The notes below the pieces were generated by a model, which was given only the letters and a program-made list of their open reading frames with translations, searched no databases and was not told the DNA's origin. A DNA stretch of 64,000 bases from JAOPZW01 sp963803375 (lineage in GTDB: Bacteria > Actinomycetota > Thermoleophilia > Solirubrobacterales > Solirubrobacteraceae), in assembly GCA_963803375.1 (NCBI GenBank), contig CAWDMB010000008.1:434001-498000 (forward strand), read 5' to 3'. Within the stretch, counting starts at the first letter, position 1, and every line of letters begins with the position of its first letter. Shown in pieces: positions 24,956 to 33,506 of this stretch. A program made the translations under genes and the position numbers.

Positions 24956-25552
24956 CTACAGGATCGCGCCCTCCAGGCGCAGGAGCGCCTCCTTGCGGTG
25001 CAGGCCGCCCGCGTAGCCGTGCAGCGCGCCCTTGGCGTCGAGGACGCGGTGGCACGGGACGATGATCGGGATCGGGTTGGCGCCGAGGGCCCGGCCCGCC
25101 GCGCGCGACGCGCGCGGGTTGCCGGCCTCGGCGGCGACGGTCCCGTACGTGGAGACGCCGCCGAACGGGATCGCCGCGGTCGCCTCGAGCACCCGGCGGC
25201 CGAAGGCGCGGGTCAGGCTCCAGTCCAGCGCGACGTCGAAGTCGCGCCGGCGCCCGGCGAAGTACTCGTCGAGCTCGCGCCGGACGTCGTCGAGCCGACC
25301 CGGCGAGCGGAGGATCCGGGGCGAGAGCTTGGCGGCGAGCTCGTCGAGGACGGCGTCGACGCCGCCGTTGAAGTCCTCGTAGGCCAGGCGCGCGAGCCCG
25401 CGCTCGGTGCGGGCCGCCACGAGCGTACCGACCGGCGAATCGACGACGGTATAGGCGACGTCGGCCGGCGCGGCGGCGGCGAAGCGCGCGGCCGCCGCCG
25501 CCGCGTCGGCGGGATCGAAGGCGGGCGCGCGCAGCGTGTGGTTCTCGGTCAT
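24956..25552 (-). CDS. ogt: methylated-DNA--protein-cysteine methyltransferase
   Basis: Suicide DNA-repair protein that takes methyl groups from O6-methylguanine onto a cysteine. The 198-aa protein has an N-terminal ribonuclease-like domain (VVDSPVGTLVAA, FDVALDWSL) and the active C-terminal domain with AIPFGGVSTYGTVA, the Arg finger region SRAAGRALGANP, and the acceptor C167 in IIVPCHRV. Its ATG overlaps the stop of the sigma factor gene (ATGA at 25549-25552), so the two are translationally coupled. Confidence 0.94.
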   Translation of the reverse strand: MTENHTLRAPAFDPADAAAAAARFAAAAPADVAYTVVDSPVGTLVAARTERGLARLAYEDFNGGVDAVLDELAAKLSPRILRSPGRLDDVRRELDEYFAGRRRDFDVALDWSLTRAFGRRVLEATAAIPFGGVSTYGTVAAEAGNPRASRAAGRALGANPIPIIVPCHRVLDAKGALHGYAGGLHRKEALLRLEGAIL

Positions 25553-26013
25553 CGGGTCGTCTCCAGTCGCAGTTTCTTGAGCCCCTCGTGCGCCGAGCGC
25601 CGGGCGGCCTCCTCGGAGGTCCCGAGGGCGAGGGCGACCTCGCGGTGGGAGAGGTCGCCGGCGAAGCGCAGCAGCACCGCCGCCCGCTGCTTGGGCGGCA
25701 ACGCGTGGACGCGGCCCCAGACCTCGTCGTCGCGCGGCTCGGGGCCCGGCGCGGCCGGCACCTCGGGCAGGTGGCCGTACGGCACGGCTCTGCGGCCGCG
25801 CGCGCGGACGTGGTCGATCGCCTTGCGATGGGCGATCGTCAGGATCCAGGCGCGCGGGTTCTCCGGGGTCGTCCGCGGCCAGGCGCGCAACGCTGCGAGG
25901 AACGTCTCCTGGAAGCAGTCGTCGGCCGCATCGCGGCCCACGGAGGCGACCAGGAGGCGCCAGACGTCGTCGCGATGCGCGTCCAGGAAGCGCTGGAAGG
26001 GCTCGGGGGTCAC
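25549..26013 (-). CDS. ECF-type RNA polymerase sigma factor
   Basis: A 154-aa sigma-70 family factor with regions 2 and 4 only. Region 2 shows DDCFQETFLAALRAWP and NPRAWILTIAHRKAIDHVR; region 4 shows LPPKQRAAVLLRFAGDLSHREVALALGTSEEAARRS. GTG 26013 is the start that begins directly with region 2. No anti-sigma gene is adjacent. Coupling to ogt suggests it could direct a damage or alkylation response, which is an inference from position. Confidence 0.9.
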   Translation of the reverse strand: MTPEPFQRFLDAHRDDVWRLLVASVGRDAADDCFQETFLAALRAWPRTTPENPRAWILTIAHRKAIDHVRARGRRAVPYGHLPEVPAAPGPEPRDDEVWGRVHALPPKQRAAVLLRFAGDLSHREVALALGTSEEAARRSAHEGLKKLRLETTR

Positions 26014-26086
26014 GGCGATCAGACGCCCGGCGCGGCCGCTTCGTGAGCCACGGCCTCGACGAGGACGCCGCGCGGGTTGCCGGCGC

Positions 26087-27580
26087 TCACGGCGCGACCG
26101 CCATCCGGCGCAGGAGCGGCGCGGCGCGGTAGCGCTCCTCGCCGAGCTCCCGGCGCAGCGCGTCGAGGATCGCGAGCAGATGCCCGGCGCCGGTCGCCCG
26201 CGCCCACGCGAATGGCCCGCGCGGGTGGTTGAGCCCGAGCACCATGCCGTCGTCGACGTCCGCGGCCGTCCCGACGCCCTCGGCGACCGCGAAGCACGCC
26301 TCGTTGACGAGCTGGGCGACGATCCGCCCGAAGACGAGGCCGGGCGCGTCGCCCACCCAGGCCGTGTGCCTGCCCACGGCTGCGAAGCAGTCCTGCGCGC
26401 GCTCGGCCGCGACATCGTCGGTCGTCGTGCTGCGAGCGAGCTCGACGAGCCCGGTCGCGTCGAGCGGGGCGAGCATGTGGAAGCCCACGCTCGACCCTCC
26501 CGGGTCGAGGCCGAGGAGCGACCCGTGCGCGAGCAGTCGCGCGACCGGACCGGCGCCCGGCGCGCCGGCGCAGTCGAGGGTGAGCCACGGCATCGCGCCC
26601 GCCGGCTCCGTGCGCACGTCGAAGCCGGCGTGCCGTGCGGCCGCGCGCAGCTCGCGTGCGACGGGCCCGCCGCCGGTCACGACGAGCGTGCGCTCGTCGC
26701 CGCCGCCGGCCGCGGGCGGGGCCGCCGCGGGCTCCTCGGGGCGCGGGTAGGCGTACCAGCCGCGGCCCGCCTTGCGGCCCAGGCGACCGGCGGCCACCAT
26801 CCGGGCGCTCAGCGGCGAGGGCCGCCAGCGCGGCTCCCCGAAGCTCAGCTCGTGGAAGGAGCGCGCGATCTCGAGGCCGACGTCGATCCCGACGAGGTCC
26901 TGCAGCTCGAACGGTCCCATGCGAAAGCCGCCAAGGCGGCAGATCCGGTCGACCGTCTCGACGCCGGCGATGCCGTCCTGGACGAGGCGCAGCGCCTCGA
27001 GGCCGAACGGCCGGTTGCAGCGGTTGACCAGGAACCCGGGCCCGTCGGTGGCGTCGATGACGCGCTTGCCCATCGCGGCGCCGACCGCCCGCGCGAGCGC
27101 GAGCGCCTCGGGGCCCGAGTCGATGCCCGCGACGACTTCGACGAGGCGCATGACCGGCGCCGGGTTGAAGAAGTGCAGGCCCACGACGCGGGACGGATCA
27201 CCCGCGGCGGAGGCGAGCGCGGTGATCGGGATCGACGACGTGTTGGAGGCGAGCACGGCACCGGGCGCGACCGCGGCCAGGCGCCCGAGCAGCTCGCGCT
27301 TGAGCTCCAGGCGCTCGGGCGCGGCCTCGACCACGAGGCCGCAGGTGGCCAGCGCCGCGAGGTCGCCGACCGCCTCCACGGGGCCGGGCTCGCGGTCGAG
27401 GCGCCCGCGGTCGCGCCGGCGCTGCAGCCCCTCGCGCGCGGCCTGCGCCCCGCGCTGCAGCGCCGCCGGGTCGGGATCGTGCAGGAGCGCGCGCGCGCCG
27501 GTGGCGGCCGCGAGCTCGGCGATCCCCGAGCCCATGGTGCCGGCGCCGACCACGCCGATGACGTCCGGAAGGGCGGTCAC
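26087..27580 (-). CDS. 3-hydroxyacyl-CoA dehydrogenase
   Basis: NAD-dependent enzyme of beta-oxidation or phenylacetate-type pathways, 497 aa. Rossmann motif GVVGAGTMGSGIAELAAATG; catalytic region SNTSSIPITALA and GLHFFNPAPVMRLVEVV; then two C-terminal helical domains, the first with LVNRCNRPFGLEALRL and a second copy later with FGRIVAQLVNEACFAVAEG. This two-copy layout matches the PaaH/DmdB-like long form. GTG 27580 lies 6 bases after a minus-strand TACGGT box. It is upstream of and codirectional with the sigma factor gene and downstream of an acyl-CoA dehydrogenase. Confidence 0.92.
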   Translation of the reverse strand: MTALPDVIGVVGAGTMGSGIAELAAATGARALLHDPDPAALQRGAQAAREGLQRRRDRGRLDREPGPVEAVGDLAALATCGLVVEAAPERLELKRELLGRLAAVAPGAVLASNTSSIPITALASAAGDPSRVVGLHFFNPAPVMRLVEVVAGIDSGPEALALARAVGAAMGKRVIDATDGPGFLVNRCNRPFGLEALRLVQDGIAGVETVDRICRLGGFRMGPFELQDLVGIDVGLEIARSFHELSFGEPRWRPSPLSARMVAAGRLGRKAGRGWYAYPRPEEPAAAPPAAGGGDERTLVVTGGGPVARELRAAARHAGFDVRTEPAGAMPWLTLDCAGAPGAGPVARLLAHGSLLGLDPGGSSVGFHMLAPLDATGLVELARSTTTDDVAAERAQDCFAAVGRHTAWVGDAPGLVFGRIVAQLVNEACFAVAEGVGTAADVDDGMVLGLNHPRGPFAWARATGAGHLLAILDALRRELGEERYRAAPLLRRMAVAP

Positions 27581-27656
27581 CGCGCGACCGTAGCGCGACG
27601 CGCTACGGCAGCTCCCGCGCGCTCACGTCGCCCACAGGGCGTCCCGGCGGGTGGCG

Positions 27657-28826
27657 CTAGCCCCCGCTGGGGACGAGCGCGTTGACGCCCGTCGTCGCCC
27701 GGCCGATGATGAGCTTCTGGATCTGCGACGTGCCCTCGTAGAGCGTCGTCACCCGCGCGTCACGGTAGAAGCGCTCGACCGGGTGGTCGTCGACGTAGCC
27801 CGCGCCGCCGTGGACCTGGATCGCCCGGTCCGCGCACCAGATCGAGGCCTCGGTCGCGAAGAGCTTGGCGATCGAGGTCTCGGTGGTGGACGGTCGCCCG
27901 GCGTCCTTCAGCGCGCCCGCGCGGAGAACGAGCAACCGCGCGGCGTCGGTCCGGACGACCATGTCGGCGATCATCTCCTGCACGAGCTGGAAGCTCGCGA
28001 TCGGGCGCTCGAACTGCCGGCGCTCGCCCGCGTAGCGCACGGACTCCTCCACCGACCCCTGGCAGATGCCCACGCAGCCGGCGGCCACCGAGTAGCGCCC
28101 GGAGTCCAGCGCCGACATCGCGACCTTGAAGCCGTCCCCGATCTCGCCGAGCATCGCGTCGGGCCCGGCGACGACGTCGTCGAGCGCGATCGACGCGGTG
28201 TCCGAGGCCCACAGGCCCATCTTGCCGTGGATCTCGGCGGGCACGAAGCCGTCCTGGTCGGTCTCGACGAGGAAGCACGCCAGCCCGTTGTGCTTGCGCT
28301 CCGGGTCGGTCTGGGCGAAGACGAGCGCCAGCTGGGCGTGGTTGCCCATCGAGATCCACATCTTCGCGCCGTTGATGCGCCAGGCGCCGTCGTCATCGCG
28401 CGTCGCGCGCGTGCGCTGGTTGGCGGCGTCCGAGCCCGTGTCGGGCTCGGTCAGCGCGAAGCACCCGAGCCACTCGCCCGCGCACAGGAGCGGCAGGTAG
28501 CGCTGCTTCTGCTCCTCCGTGCCCCAGCGCAGGATCGTCGAGCACACGAGCGAGGTCTGCACCGAGATGACCGTGCGCATCGCCGAGCAGCCGCGCCCGA
28601 TCTCCTCGCATACGAGCGCATAGGTCACGTAGTCGAGCTCGTCGCCGCCGTACTCGTGGGGCACGATCGCGCCGAGGTAGCCCTGGTCGGCGATCTTGCG
28701 CACGAGCTCGAGGTCGAAGTGGTGGTTGCGCGAGTTCTCGCCCGCGCGCGGCACGACCTCCCCGTCGGTGAACTCACGCGCGGTCTGCTTGATGAGCTCC
28801 TGCTCGTCGGTCAGGTCGAAGTCCAC
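27657..28826 (-). CDS. acyl-CoA dehydrogenase
   Basis: FAD enzyme of fatty-acid or amino-acid acyl-CoA oxidation, 389 aa. FAD/substrate motifs: CFALTEPDTGSDAANQ and WISMGNHAQLALVF; C-terminal domain with RRQFERPIASFQLVQEMIADM, IQVHGGAGYVDDHPVERFYRDARV and LYEGTSQIQKLIIGR. The catalytic Glu is that of YEGTSQ. GTG 28826 starts directly with FDLTDEQELIK and lies 7 bases after a TAGGCT box. With the following 3-hydroxyacyl-CoA dehydrogenase it forms a beta-oxidation pair. Confidence 0.95.
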   Translation of the reverse strand: MDFDLTDEQELIKQTAREFTDGEVVPRAGENSRNHHFDLELVRKIADQGYLGAIVPHEYGGDELDYVTYALVCEEIGRGCSAMRTVISVQTSLVCSTILRWGTEEQKQRYLPLLCAGEWLGCFALTEPDTGSDAANQRTRATRDDDGAWRINGAKMWISMGNHAQLALVFAQTDPERKHNGLACFLVETDQDGFVPAEIHGKMGLWASDTASIALDDVVAGPDAMLGEIGDGFKVAMSALDSGRYSVAAGCVGICQGSVEESVRYAGERRQFERPIASFQLVQEMIADMVVRTDAARLLVLRAGALKDAGRPSTTETSIAKLFATEASIWCADRAIQVHGGAGYVDDHPVERFYRDARVTTLYEGTSQIQKLIIGRATTGVNALVPSGG

Positions 28827-28928
28827 GAGCCCGAGCCTACAAGGCGCTCTCGGAGCCGAGCAGCGCCGTGGCCCGGCTCGAGAGCACGCCGCCGGGGAGG
28901 GCTCGATGGCCGGTAGGCTCGCAGAGCG

Positions 28929-29210
28929 ATGGACCCGTTCGCCGTCGTCATGCTCGGCCTCGCCGCGGCGTTCGTGCTGATGGCGCTCGCGCTCGGGGGC
29001 TTTCACCCCGGCTCCGGCGCCGAGCAGCTCGACTGGCGCCCGACGCGGTCGGTCGAGCTCGAGGTCCGCAACGAGATCGACGATCTCGAGCAGATGCGCG
29101 AGGCCGTCAACGCGCGCCGCCGGGCGCGCGGACAGGCCGAGCTCACCGAGCAGGACCTCAACGACCGCGCCGCCGAGGACGTGCGCGACCGCCGCAGGCT
29201 CGAGCGGTGA
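28929..29210 (+). CDS. small one-span membrane protein
   Basis: A 93-aa protein: one N-terminal hydrophobic helix (residues 4-24), then a charged, probably helical cytoplasmic tail rich in Glu and Arg (LEQMREAVNARRRARGQAEL). Function unknown. ATG 28929 is 9 bases after TAGGCT (28914-28919). The stop overlaps the following GTG as GTGA, implying a joint unit. Confidence 0.7.
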   Translation: MDPFAVVMLGLAAAFVLMALALGGFHPGSGAEQLDWRPTRSVELEVRNEIDDLEQMREAVNARRRARGQAELTEQDLNDRAAEDVRDRRRLER

Positions 29211-29713
29211 GGGCGCTCGTCGTCGGCGGCGGGTGCCGCGGGCTGGCGCTCGCGCGCGAGCTCGTGGCCGCCGGGCACGCCGTGCGCGCCGTGACCCGTG
29301 ACGAGCGTCGCCGGCCGCAGATCGAGGCGGCCGGCTGCGAGTGCTGGATCGGGACGCCGGACGTCGTCGGAACGCTGCGCTACGCACTGGACAACGTGAC
29401 GATCGTGCTCTGGCTGCTCGGCACCGCCACCGGCCCGCGGGAGCGGGTCGCCGCGCTGTACGGCCCGCGGTTGCGGATGATGCTCGAGAAGACCACCGAC
29501 ACCACCGTGCGCGGCGTCGTGCTCGAGGCCGCGGGCCGGGTGGGCGCGGAGGTCCTGGCCGCCGGCGTCGAGGAGGTCCGCCGCGCCCGCGCCACGAACG
29601 AGATCCCCTACGCGCTCGTGGAGGCCGACCCGGCCGATCGCGACGCCTGGCTCGCGTCCGCCCGCGCGGCGATCGAGGCGCTGCTCACTGCTCGGCCAGC
29701 GGCTGCGGCCTGA
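29207..29713 (+). CDS. NAD(P)-binding Rossmann protein
   Basis: A 168-aa protein coupled to the small membrane protein gene by GTGA. It begins with a nucleotide-binding strand-loop, VRALVVGGGCRGLALARELV, close to the epimerase type GxxGxxG although one glycine is Cys-flanked. The chain is short for an epimerase and lacks the Tyr-x3-Lys pair, so it may be a binding or regulatory protein. Its 3' end overlaps a convergent small gene by 29 bases. Confidence 0.65.
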   Translation: MRALVVGGGCRGLALARELVAAGHAVRAVTRDERRRPQIEAAGCECWIGTPDVVGTLRYALDNVTIVLWLLGTATGPRERVAALYGPRLRMMLEKTTDTTVRGVVLEAAGRVGAEVLAAGVEEVRRARATNEIPYALVEADPADRDAWLASARAAIEALLTARPAAAA

Positions 29714-29855
29714 CCTCCGGCGCGCCCCGGGCCGCCCACGGCGCCGGGCCGTCGTCGCGGTCGCCCTCGATCGCCAGCGCCAGCAGCCAGACGAGCGCGA
29801 GCAGCGCGACGACCGTGAGCGTGACGACGAGGATGCGAAGCCCGCGCGAGGCCAT
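29685..29855 (-). CDS. 56-aa membrane protein
   Basis: Short frame from ATG 29855: basic start (MASRGLR), one hydrophobic helix of about 22 residues, and an acidic/Pro-rich tail (GDRDDGPAPWAARG). It overlaps the 3' end of the convergent Rossmann gene. Its topology and clean start make it a plausible gene, but no family is recognised. Confidence 0.5.
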   Translation of the reverse strand: MASRGLRILVVTLTVVALLALVWLLALAIEGDRDDGPAPWAARGAPEVRPQPLAEQ

Positions 29856-29946
29856 GGCCGTCCGGGAACCTACCCCGCGCTAGACTGGCCGCGAAATACC
29901 CTAAAGGCGACAAGCTTTTCGAGATCGAGCAGGAGGCCGTGCCGCG

Positions 29947-30792
29947 ATGACCGATTACGCCAAGGACGTGCTCGTCGAGACCGAGTGGCTCCAGGAGCAT
30001 CTCGACGACCCGTCGATCCGCATCGTCGAGGTCGACGAGAACCCGGCCCTCTACGCCGAGGCGCACATCCCCGGGGCGATCGGCTTCGACTGGAAGCGCG
30101 ACCTGCAGGACCAGGTCAAGCGCGACTTCCTGGGCCCGGAGGCCTTCGGCGAGCTCTTCGGCTCGCGCGGGATCGCCGACGACCACACGATCGTCCTCTA
30201 CGGCGATCGCAACAACTGGTTCGCAGCCTACACGTACTGGTACCTCAAGTATTACGGCCACGAGGACGTCAAGCTCGTCAACGGCCCGCGCGAGAAGTGG
30301 ATCGCCGAAGGCCGCCCGACCACGAGCGAGGTGCCCGCCTCCGAGCCGGCGGCGTTCACGGCCCGCGATGGCGACCCGGCGATCCGCGCCAAGCGCGACG
30401 AGGTCCTCGCCGCGCTCGGCGACGGCAAGCGCCTCGTCGACGTCCGCTCGCCCCAGGAGTTCTCGGGCGAGCTCATCGCGATGGCCGGCTATGAGCAGGA
30501 GGGTGCCCAGCGCGCCGGACACATCCCGGGCGCGGCGTCCGTGCCGTGGGCGCAGGCGGTGCGCGAGGACGGCACGTTCAAGTCGGCCGACCAGCTGCGC
30601 GAGCTCTACGAAGGCAAGGGCGTGCTGTCCGGCGAGCCGGTCATCGCCTACTGCCGTATCGGCGAGCGCTCGGCGCACACGTGGTTCGTGCTGCATGAGC
30701 TGCTCGGGTCGCAGGACGTCAAGAACTACGACGGTTCGTGGACGGAGTGGGGCAACCTCGTCGACGTGCCGATCGACAAGGACGTCGCCTAG
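29947..30792 (+). CDS. thiosulfate/3-mercaptopyruvate sulfurtransferase
   Basis: Two-domain rhodanese of 281 aa. The inactive N-terminal half has AHIPGAIGFDWKRDL and IVLYGDRNNWFAAYTYW; the active C-terminal half has LVDVRSPQEFSGE and the persulfide-forming Cys in YCRIGERSAHTWFVL. The CRIGERSA loop resembles mycobacterial CysA2/SseA proteins. An AGGAGG ribosome site at 29931-29936 supports ATG 29947, and a TAGACT box near 29881 would give a leader of about 60 bases. Confidence 0.93.
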   Translation: MTDYAKDVLVETEWLQEHLDDPSIRIVEVDENPALYAEAHIPGAIGFDWKRDLQDQVKRDFLGPEAFGELFGSRGIADDHTIVLYGDRNNWFAAYTYWYLKYYGHEDVKLVNGPREKWIAEGRPTTSEVPASEPAAFTARDGDPAIRAKRDEVLAALGDGKRLVDVRSPQEFSGELIAMAGYEQEGAQRAGHIPGAASVPWAQAVREDGTFKSADQLRELYEGKGVLSGEPVIAYCRIGERSAHTWFVLHELLGSQDVKNYDGSWTEWGNLVDVPIDKDVA

Positions 30793-30953
30793 GACCGCTC
30801 GGCGAAGGGAGGTGTGGCCGGGCCGGGTCGCGGGAACGCTCGAAACACAAGGTCCGCAGCAGCGCGCGAGGAGCCATGCATCGATCGTGAACCGCGGCGT
30901 GGGATTGATCTGGGCCTGGCCTCCAACGAAGATCCTCGCAGTTCGCCGGGCTG

Positions 30954-31454
30954 ATGAGGCGCTCCAGAACGGAGGTGGCCGTGCGGCCACTGGGCGGCGC
31001 CTCAGATAGCGAGCTCGGCGAAGCCCTCGCCGTGCTCTCCTCGGACCCCTTCGAGTTCGAGATCTCGCCAAGTCCCGATGCCCCCGCTCTGGCCCGAGGC
31101 GCGATCGCGCGCTGGCTGACGGGCCGGGTGTCCACGCGGGTGCTCGACGACGTGCGGCTCGTCATCACCGAGCTCGTGACCAACAGCGTGCGTCACGCCG
31201 GCCTGCGGCCCGGGGACGTGGTCTCCGTCCGGGCCGAGGCGACGGGCGACGGGCTGCGGCTCGAGGTCGAGGATGCGGGCCGCGCCGGGCCCGTCGCCCA
31301 GCGCCCTACGGGGCCCGGGCGCGCGGGCGGCTTCGGCTTGAACATCGTGGAGAGGATCGCGGTGCGGTGGGGAGTCAGCCTGAGCCACGGCACGCGGGTG
31401 TGGGCCGAGCTCGCGCTGGCCTCTAGTTGCGGCAGCGGACCTGGGAACCGCTGA
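30954..31454 (+). CDS. anti-sigma-factor-like histidine-kinase-type ATPase (RsbW family)
   Basis: A 166-aa single GHKL ATPase domain. N box: RLVITELVTNSVRHAGL; G1: VEDAGRAG; G2: GGFGLNIVERIAVRWG. Stand-alone proteins of this type are serine kinases or anti-sigma factors in partner-switching, or act beside SpoIIE phosphatases. No sigma factor or anti-anti-sigma gene is adjacent, so its partner is elsewhere. The 3' end overlaps the convergent hydrolase gene by 32 bases. Confidence 0.85.
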   Translation: MRRSRTEVAVRPLGGASDSELGEALAVLSSDPFEFEISPSPDAPALARGAIARWLTGRVSTRVLDDVRLVITELVTNSVRHAGLRPGDVVSVRAEATGDGLRLEVEDAGRAGPVAQRPTGPGRAGGFGLNIVERIAVRWGVSLSHGTRVWAELALASSCGSGPGNR

Positions 31455-32364
31455 AGACTCGCGAGCACGGCGGAAGCCGGGTGCCCTCGCGGGCGGCGCG
31501 GAGGACCGCCTCCACCGCGCTGACGACGACGGACGGCTGGCCGCCGTGGGAGGAGGGGACGTCGTGATTGCTGCGAAGCGCGACAACGTGCACGCTGTTG
31601 TCGGAAAGTCCCGCGAGCTCGTCCTGCATCCTGCCCCACAGGCGTCTCAGGGCGCGGGCGAGCTGTCGCGGCGTGCGGGGGAAGTTGTCCTGCCGACCGG
31701 CCGTGACGACGGCCAACGGCGTGTCATCGAGCGTTCTGATCCGGCTGGCGAGCGCCTCTCCGGCGGCGAGGTCGACGCCGCCCATCTGCGATGTCGCGAG
31801 CTCACGGCGAATCTCAGGCGCCTGCGACTTGGGCCAGATCGCGAGCTGCCGTCGTCGTCCATCGCGCCCCATCATGTCGATCAGGACGAGCCCTGCCGTC
31901 TGCGTCGGCCGGAGTTGCGCGAACACGCGCGCCAGGACGCCGCCATAGGAGTGGCCCACGAGCACGTAGGGCGGATCGATGCGGGCGTGGCCGAGCAACC
32001 GCCGAAGGTCGGCGATCTCGTCGCGCGCATCGCGCACGCCCGGCGGCGCGACGCTGTTGCCGGTGCCTGCGCGGTCATAGGCACAGGCCCGCGTTGTCCG
32101 GCCGAGCTGCGGCTGCACGTCTCGCCAGGCGAACGTGTCCGCGCCGAAGCCGGCCTCCAGCACGATCGTCGGGCTGCCCGAGCCGACGCAGTGGAGAAAC
32201 AGGCTGCGGCCGCCGCCGATCCGGACCTGCTCACCCGGTGGACCGCCGACGTCGCGAGTCAGCGGCGGAGTCCTTGCCGTCCCTGCATGCTCCTCCTCGG
32301 ACCCCTGTCCGCACCCGACCGCCAGACAGCACGCCAGCAAGGAGAGAAGCATCCGGCGCGGCAC
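31423..32364 (-). CDS. alpha/beta-hydrolase lipoprotein
   Basis: A 313-aa alpha/beta hydrolase with a lipoprotein signal (LLACCLAVGC, then GQGSEEE). The nucleophile elbow is VLVGHSYGGVLAR; the oxyanion region is IVLEAGFGADTFAWRDVQPQ; the catalytic His is likely in RSNHDVPSSHG. It is probably an exported esterase or haloperoxidase-like enzyme. An inner ATG 12 bases downstream is an alternative start. The following 32365-32493 has no gene. Confidence 0.85.
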   Translation of the reverse strand: MPRRMLLSLLACCLAVGCGQGSEEEHAGTARTPPLTRDVGGPPGEQVRIGGGRSLFLHCVGSGSPTIVLEAGFGADTFAWRDVQPQLGRTTRACAYDRAGTGNSVAPPGVRDARDEIADLRRLLGHARIDPPYVLVGHSYGGVLARVFAQLRPTQTAGLVLIDMMGRDGRRRQLAIWPKSQAPEIRRELATSQMGGVDLAAGEALASRIRTLDDTPLAVVTAGRQDNFPRTPRQLARALRRLWGRMQDELAGLSDNSVHVVALRSNHDVPSSHGGQPSVVVSAVEAVLRAAREGTRLPPCSRVFSGSQVRCRN

Positions 32365-32493
32365 CTGACGATGTTCGCTCCAACGCCATGAGAGCGCAAC
32401 GTGTTCGGCCCGGCGAGAGCGGCATTGAGCCCTCTCCTCCGCCTCCGGACTGCAGCCCCGGGGCGATCACCGACCATGACCGGTCCGGCGGGC

Positions 32494-33087
32494 TTACAGC
32501 AGGTCCTCCGGCAGTCGTTCGAGCAGGTCGCCGAGCATCCGCGCGGTGGCGCCCCAGATGAGGTGGTCGCCGACGACGTAGACGTCGGTGCGGAACGGGA
32601 CGCCGCGGCGCCGCAGGCGCTTGCGCGCGTAGCCGCCGCGCAGCGCGGCGACGGAGAACTCGAGCACCTCGGCGACCTCGCCCGCCGACGGCGTCCAAGC
32701 GCGGCCGGGCTCGATCAGGCCGACGAAGGGGTAGACGGCGTAGTTGGTGGCGATCGTCGGCGTGGGCTGCAGGGCGCCGACGAGCTCGACGTCGCGGCTC
32801 GGCAGGCCGATCTCCTCCTGCGCCTCACGCAGCGCCGTCAGACGAAGGTCGGTCTCGTCGTCGTCCTGTCGGCCACCGGGGAACGAGATCTCACCGGGGT
32901 GACGGCGCAGGTCCTCGCGGCGCTTGGTGAAGACCGCGTGCAGCTTGCCGCCGTCCACGTAGAGGGGGACGAGCACGGCGGCGTCGATGCGGCCGTGGAC
33001 GTCGAGCGATGCCGCCTCGGCCGCGTCCAGGAGGACGGAGCGCAGCCGGCGCGCGACCTCAGTGCGCGAGCGAGACGCGCTCGACAC
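32494..33087 (-). CDS. Nudix hydrolase, CoA pyrophosphatase type
   Basis: A 197-aa Nudix protein. The box is GGRQDDDETDLRLTALREAQ followed by EEIGL, with the REAQEE metal-binding glutamates. The preceding RREDLRRHPGEISFPGG and the following PTPTIATNYAVYPFVG are typical of NudL-like CoA pyrophosphatases. The start overlaps the end of the OsmC gene by 29 bases, so the true start may lie slightly downstream. Confidence 0.9.
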   Translation of the reverse strand: MSSASRSRTEVARRLRSVLLDAAEAASLDVHGRIDAAVLVPLYVDGGKLHAVFTKRREDLRRHPGEISFPGGRQDDDETDLRLTALREAQEEIGLPSRDVELVGALQPTPTIATNYAVYPFVGLIEPGRAWTPSAGEVAEVLEFSVAALRGGYARKRLRRRGVPFRTDVYVVGDHLIWGATARMLGDLLERLPEDLL

Positions 33088-33478
33088 GCTCGTCGAACAT
33101 GACCTCGCCGTCGAGCGTGCGGTGCACAGGGCACTTGGCCGCGATGACGCGCAAGCGCTCGACCTGCTCCTCGCTGAGGCCCTCCGGCATGCGCATGACG
33201 ATGCCGAAGCGCGTGGGGCACCCGCGCTCGGCCGGCGTGAACTCGGCCGAGACCTCGACGCCGCCGATGTCCCAACCCTTGCGCTGCGCGTACATCTCCA
33301 TGGTCACCGCGGTGCACGACGCCAGGCTCGCGGCGAGGAGCTCCTGCGGACTCGGCCCCGCGTCGCCGCCGCCGCACTCCGTGGGCTCATCGGTGGTCAG
33401 GTCGTGCCCGCGCACCTTGATCGTGTGGCGGAACTGCGAGTCGCGAGTGGCGGTGGCCTTCATATCGTCCTGCCTCAT
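33059..33478 (-). CDS. OsmC/Ohr family peroxide-scavenging protein
   Basis: A 139-aa protein with both redox cysteines: SLASCTAVTMEMYA and AAKCPVHRTL. GPSPQELLAASLASC is the hallmark of the OsmC/YhfA branch. It reduces organic peroxides using dithiol partners. The promoter-like TATAAC lies about 30 bases upstream. It is followed by the Nudix gene on the same strand. Confidence 0.9.
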   Translation of the reverse strand: MRQDDMKATATRDSQFRHTIKVRGHDLTTDEPTECGGGDAGPSPQELLAASLASCTAVTMEMYAQRKGWDIGGVEVSAEFTPAERGCPTRFGIVMRMPEGLSEEQVERLRVIAAKCPVHRTLDGEVMFDERVERVSLAH

Positions 33479-33506
33479 CCGGGTGCGGTCGGTGACCCAC
33501 GGTCCG

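Noticed and set aside
24944..27685. 913-codon plus-strand frame across ogt, sigma and 3-hydroxyacyl-CoA dehydrogenase
   Set aside because: It is antisense to three well-recognised genes and shows shadow-type composition.
29881..29946. Possible riboswitch in the leader of the sulfurtransferase gene
   Set aside because: The leader is only about 60 bases and shows no recognisable aptamer motif; an ordinary ribosome site explains it.
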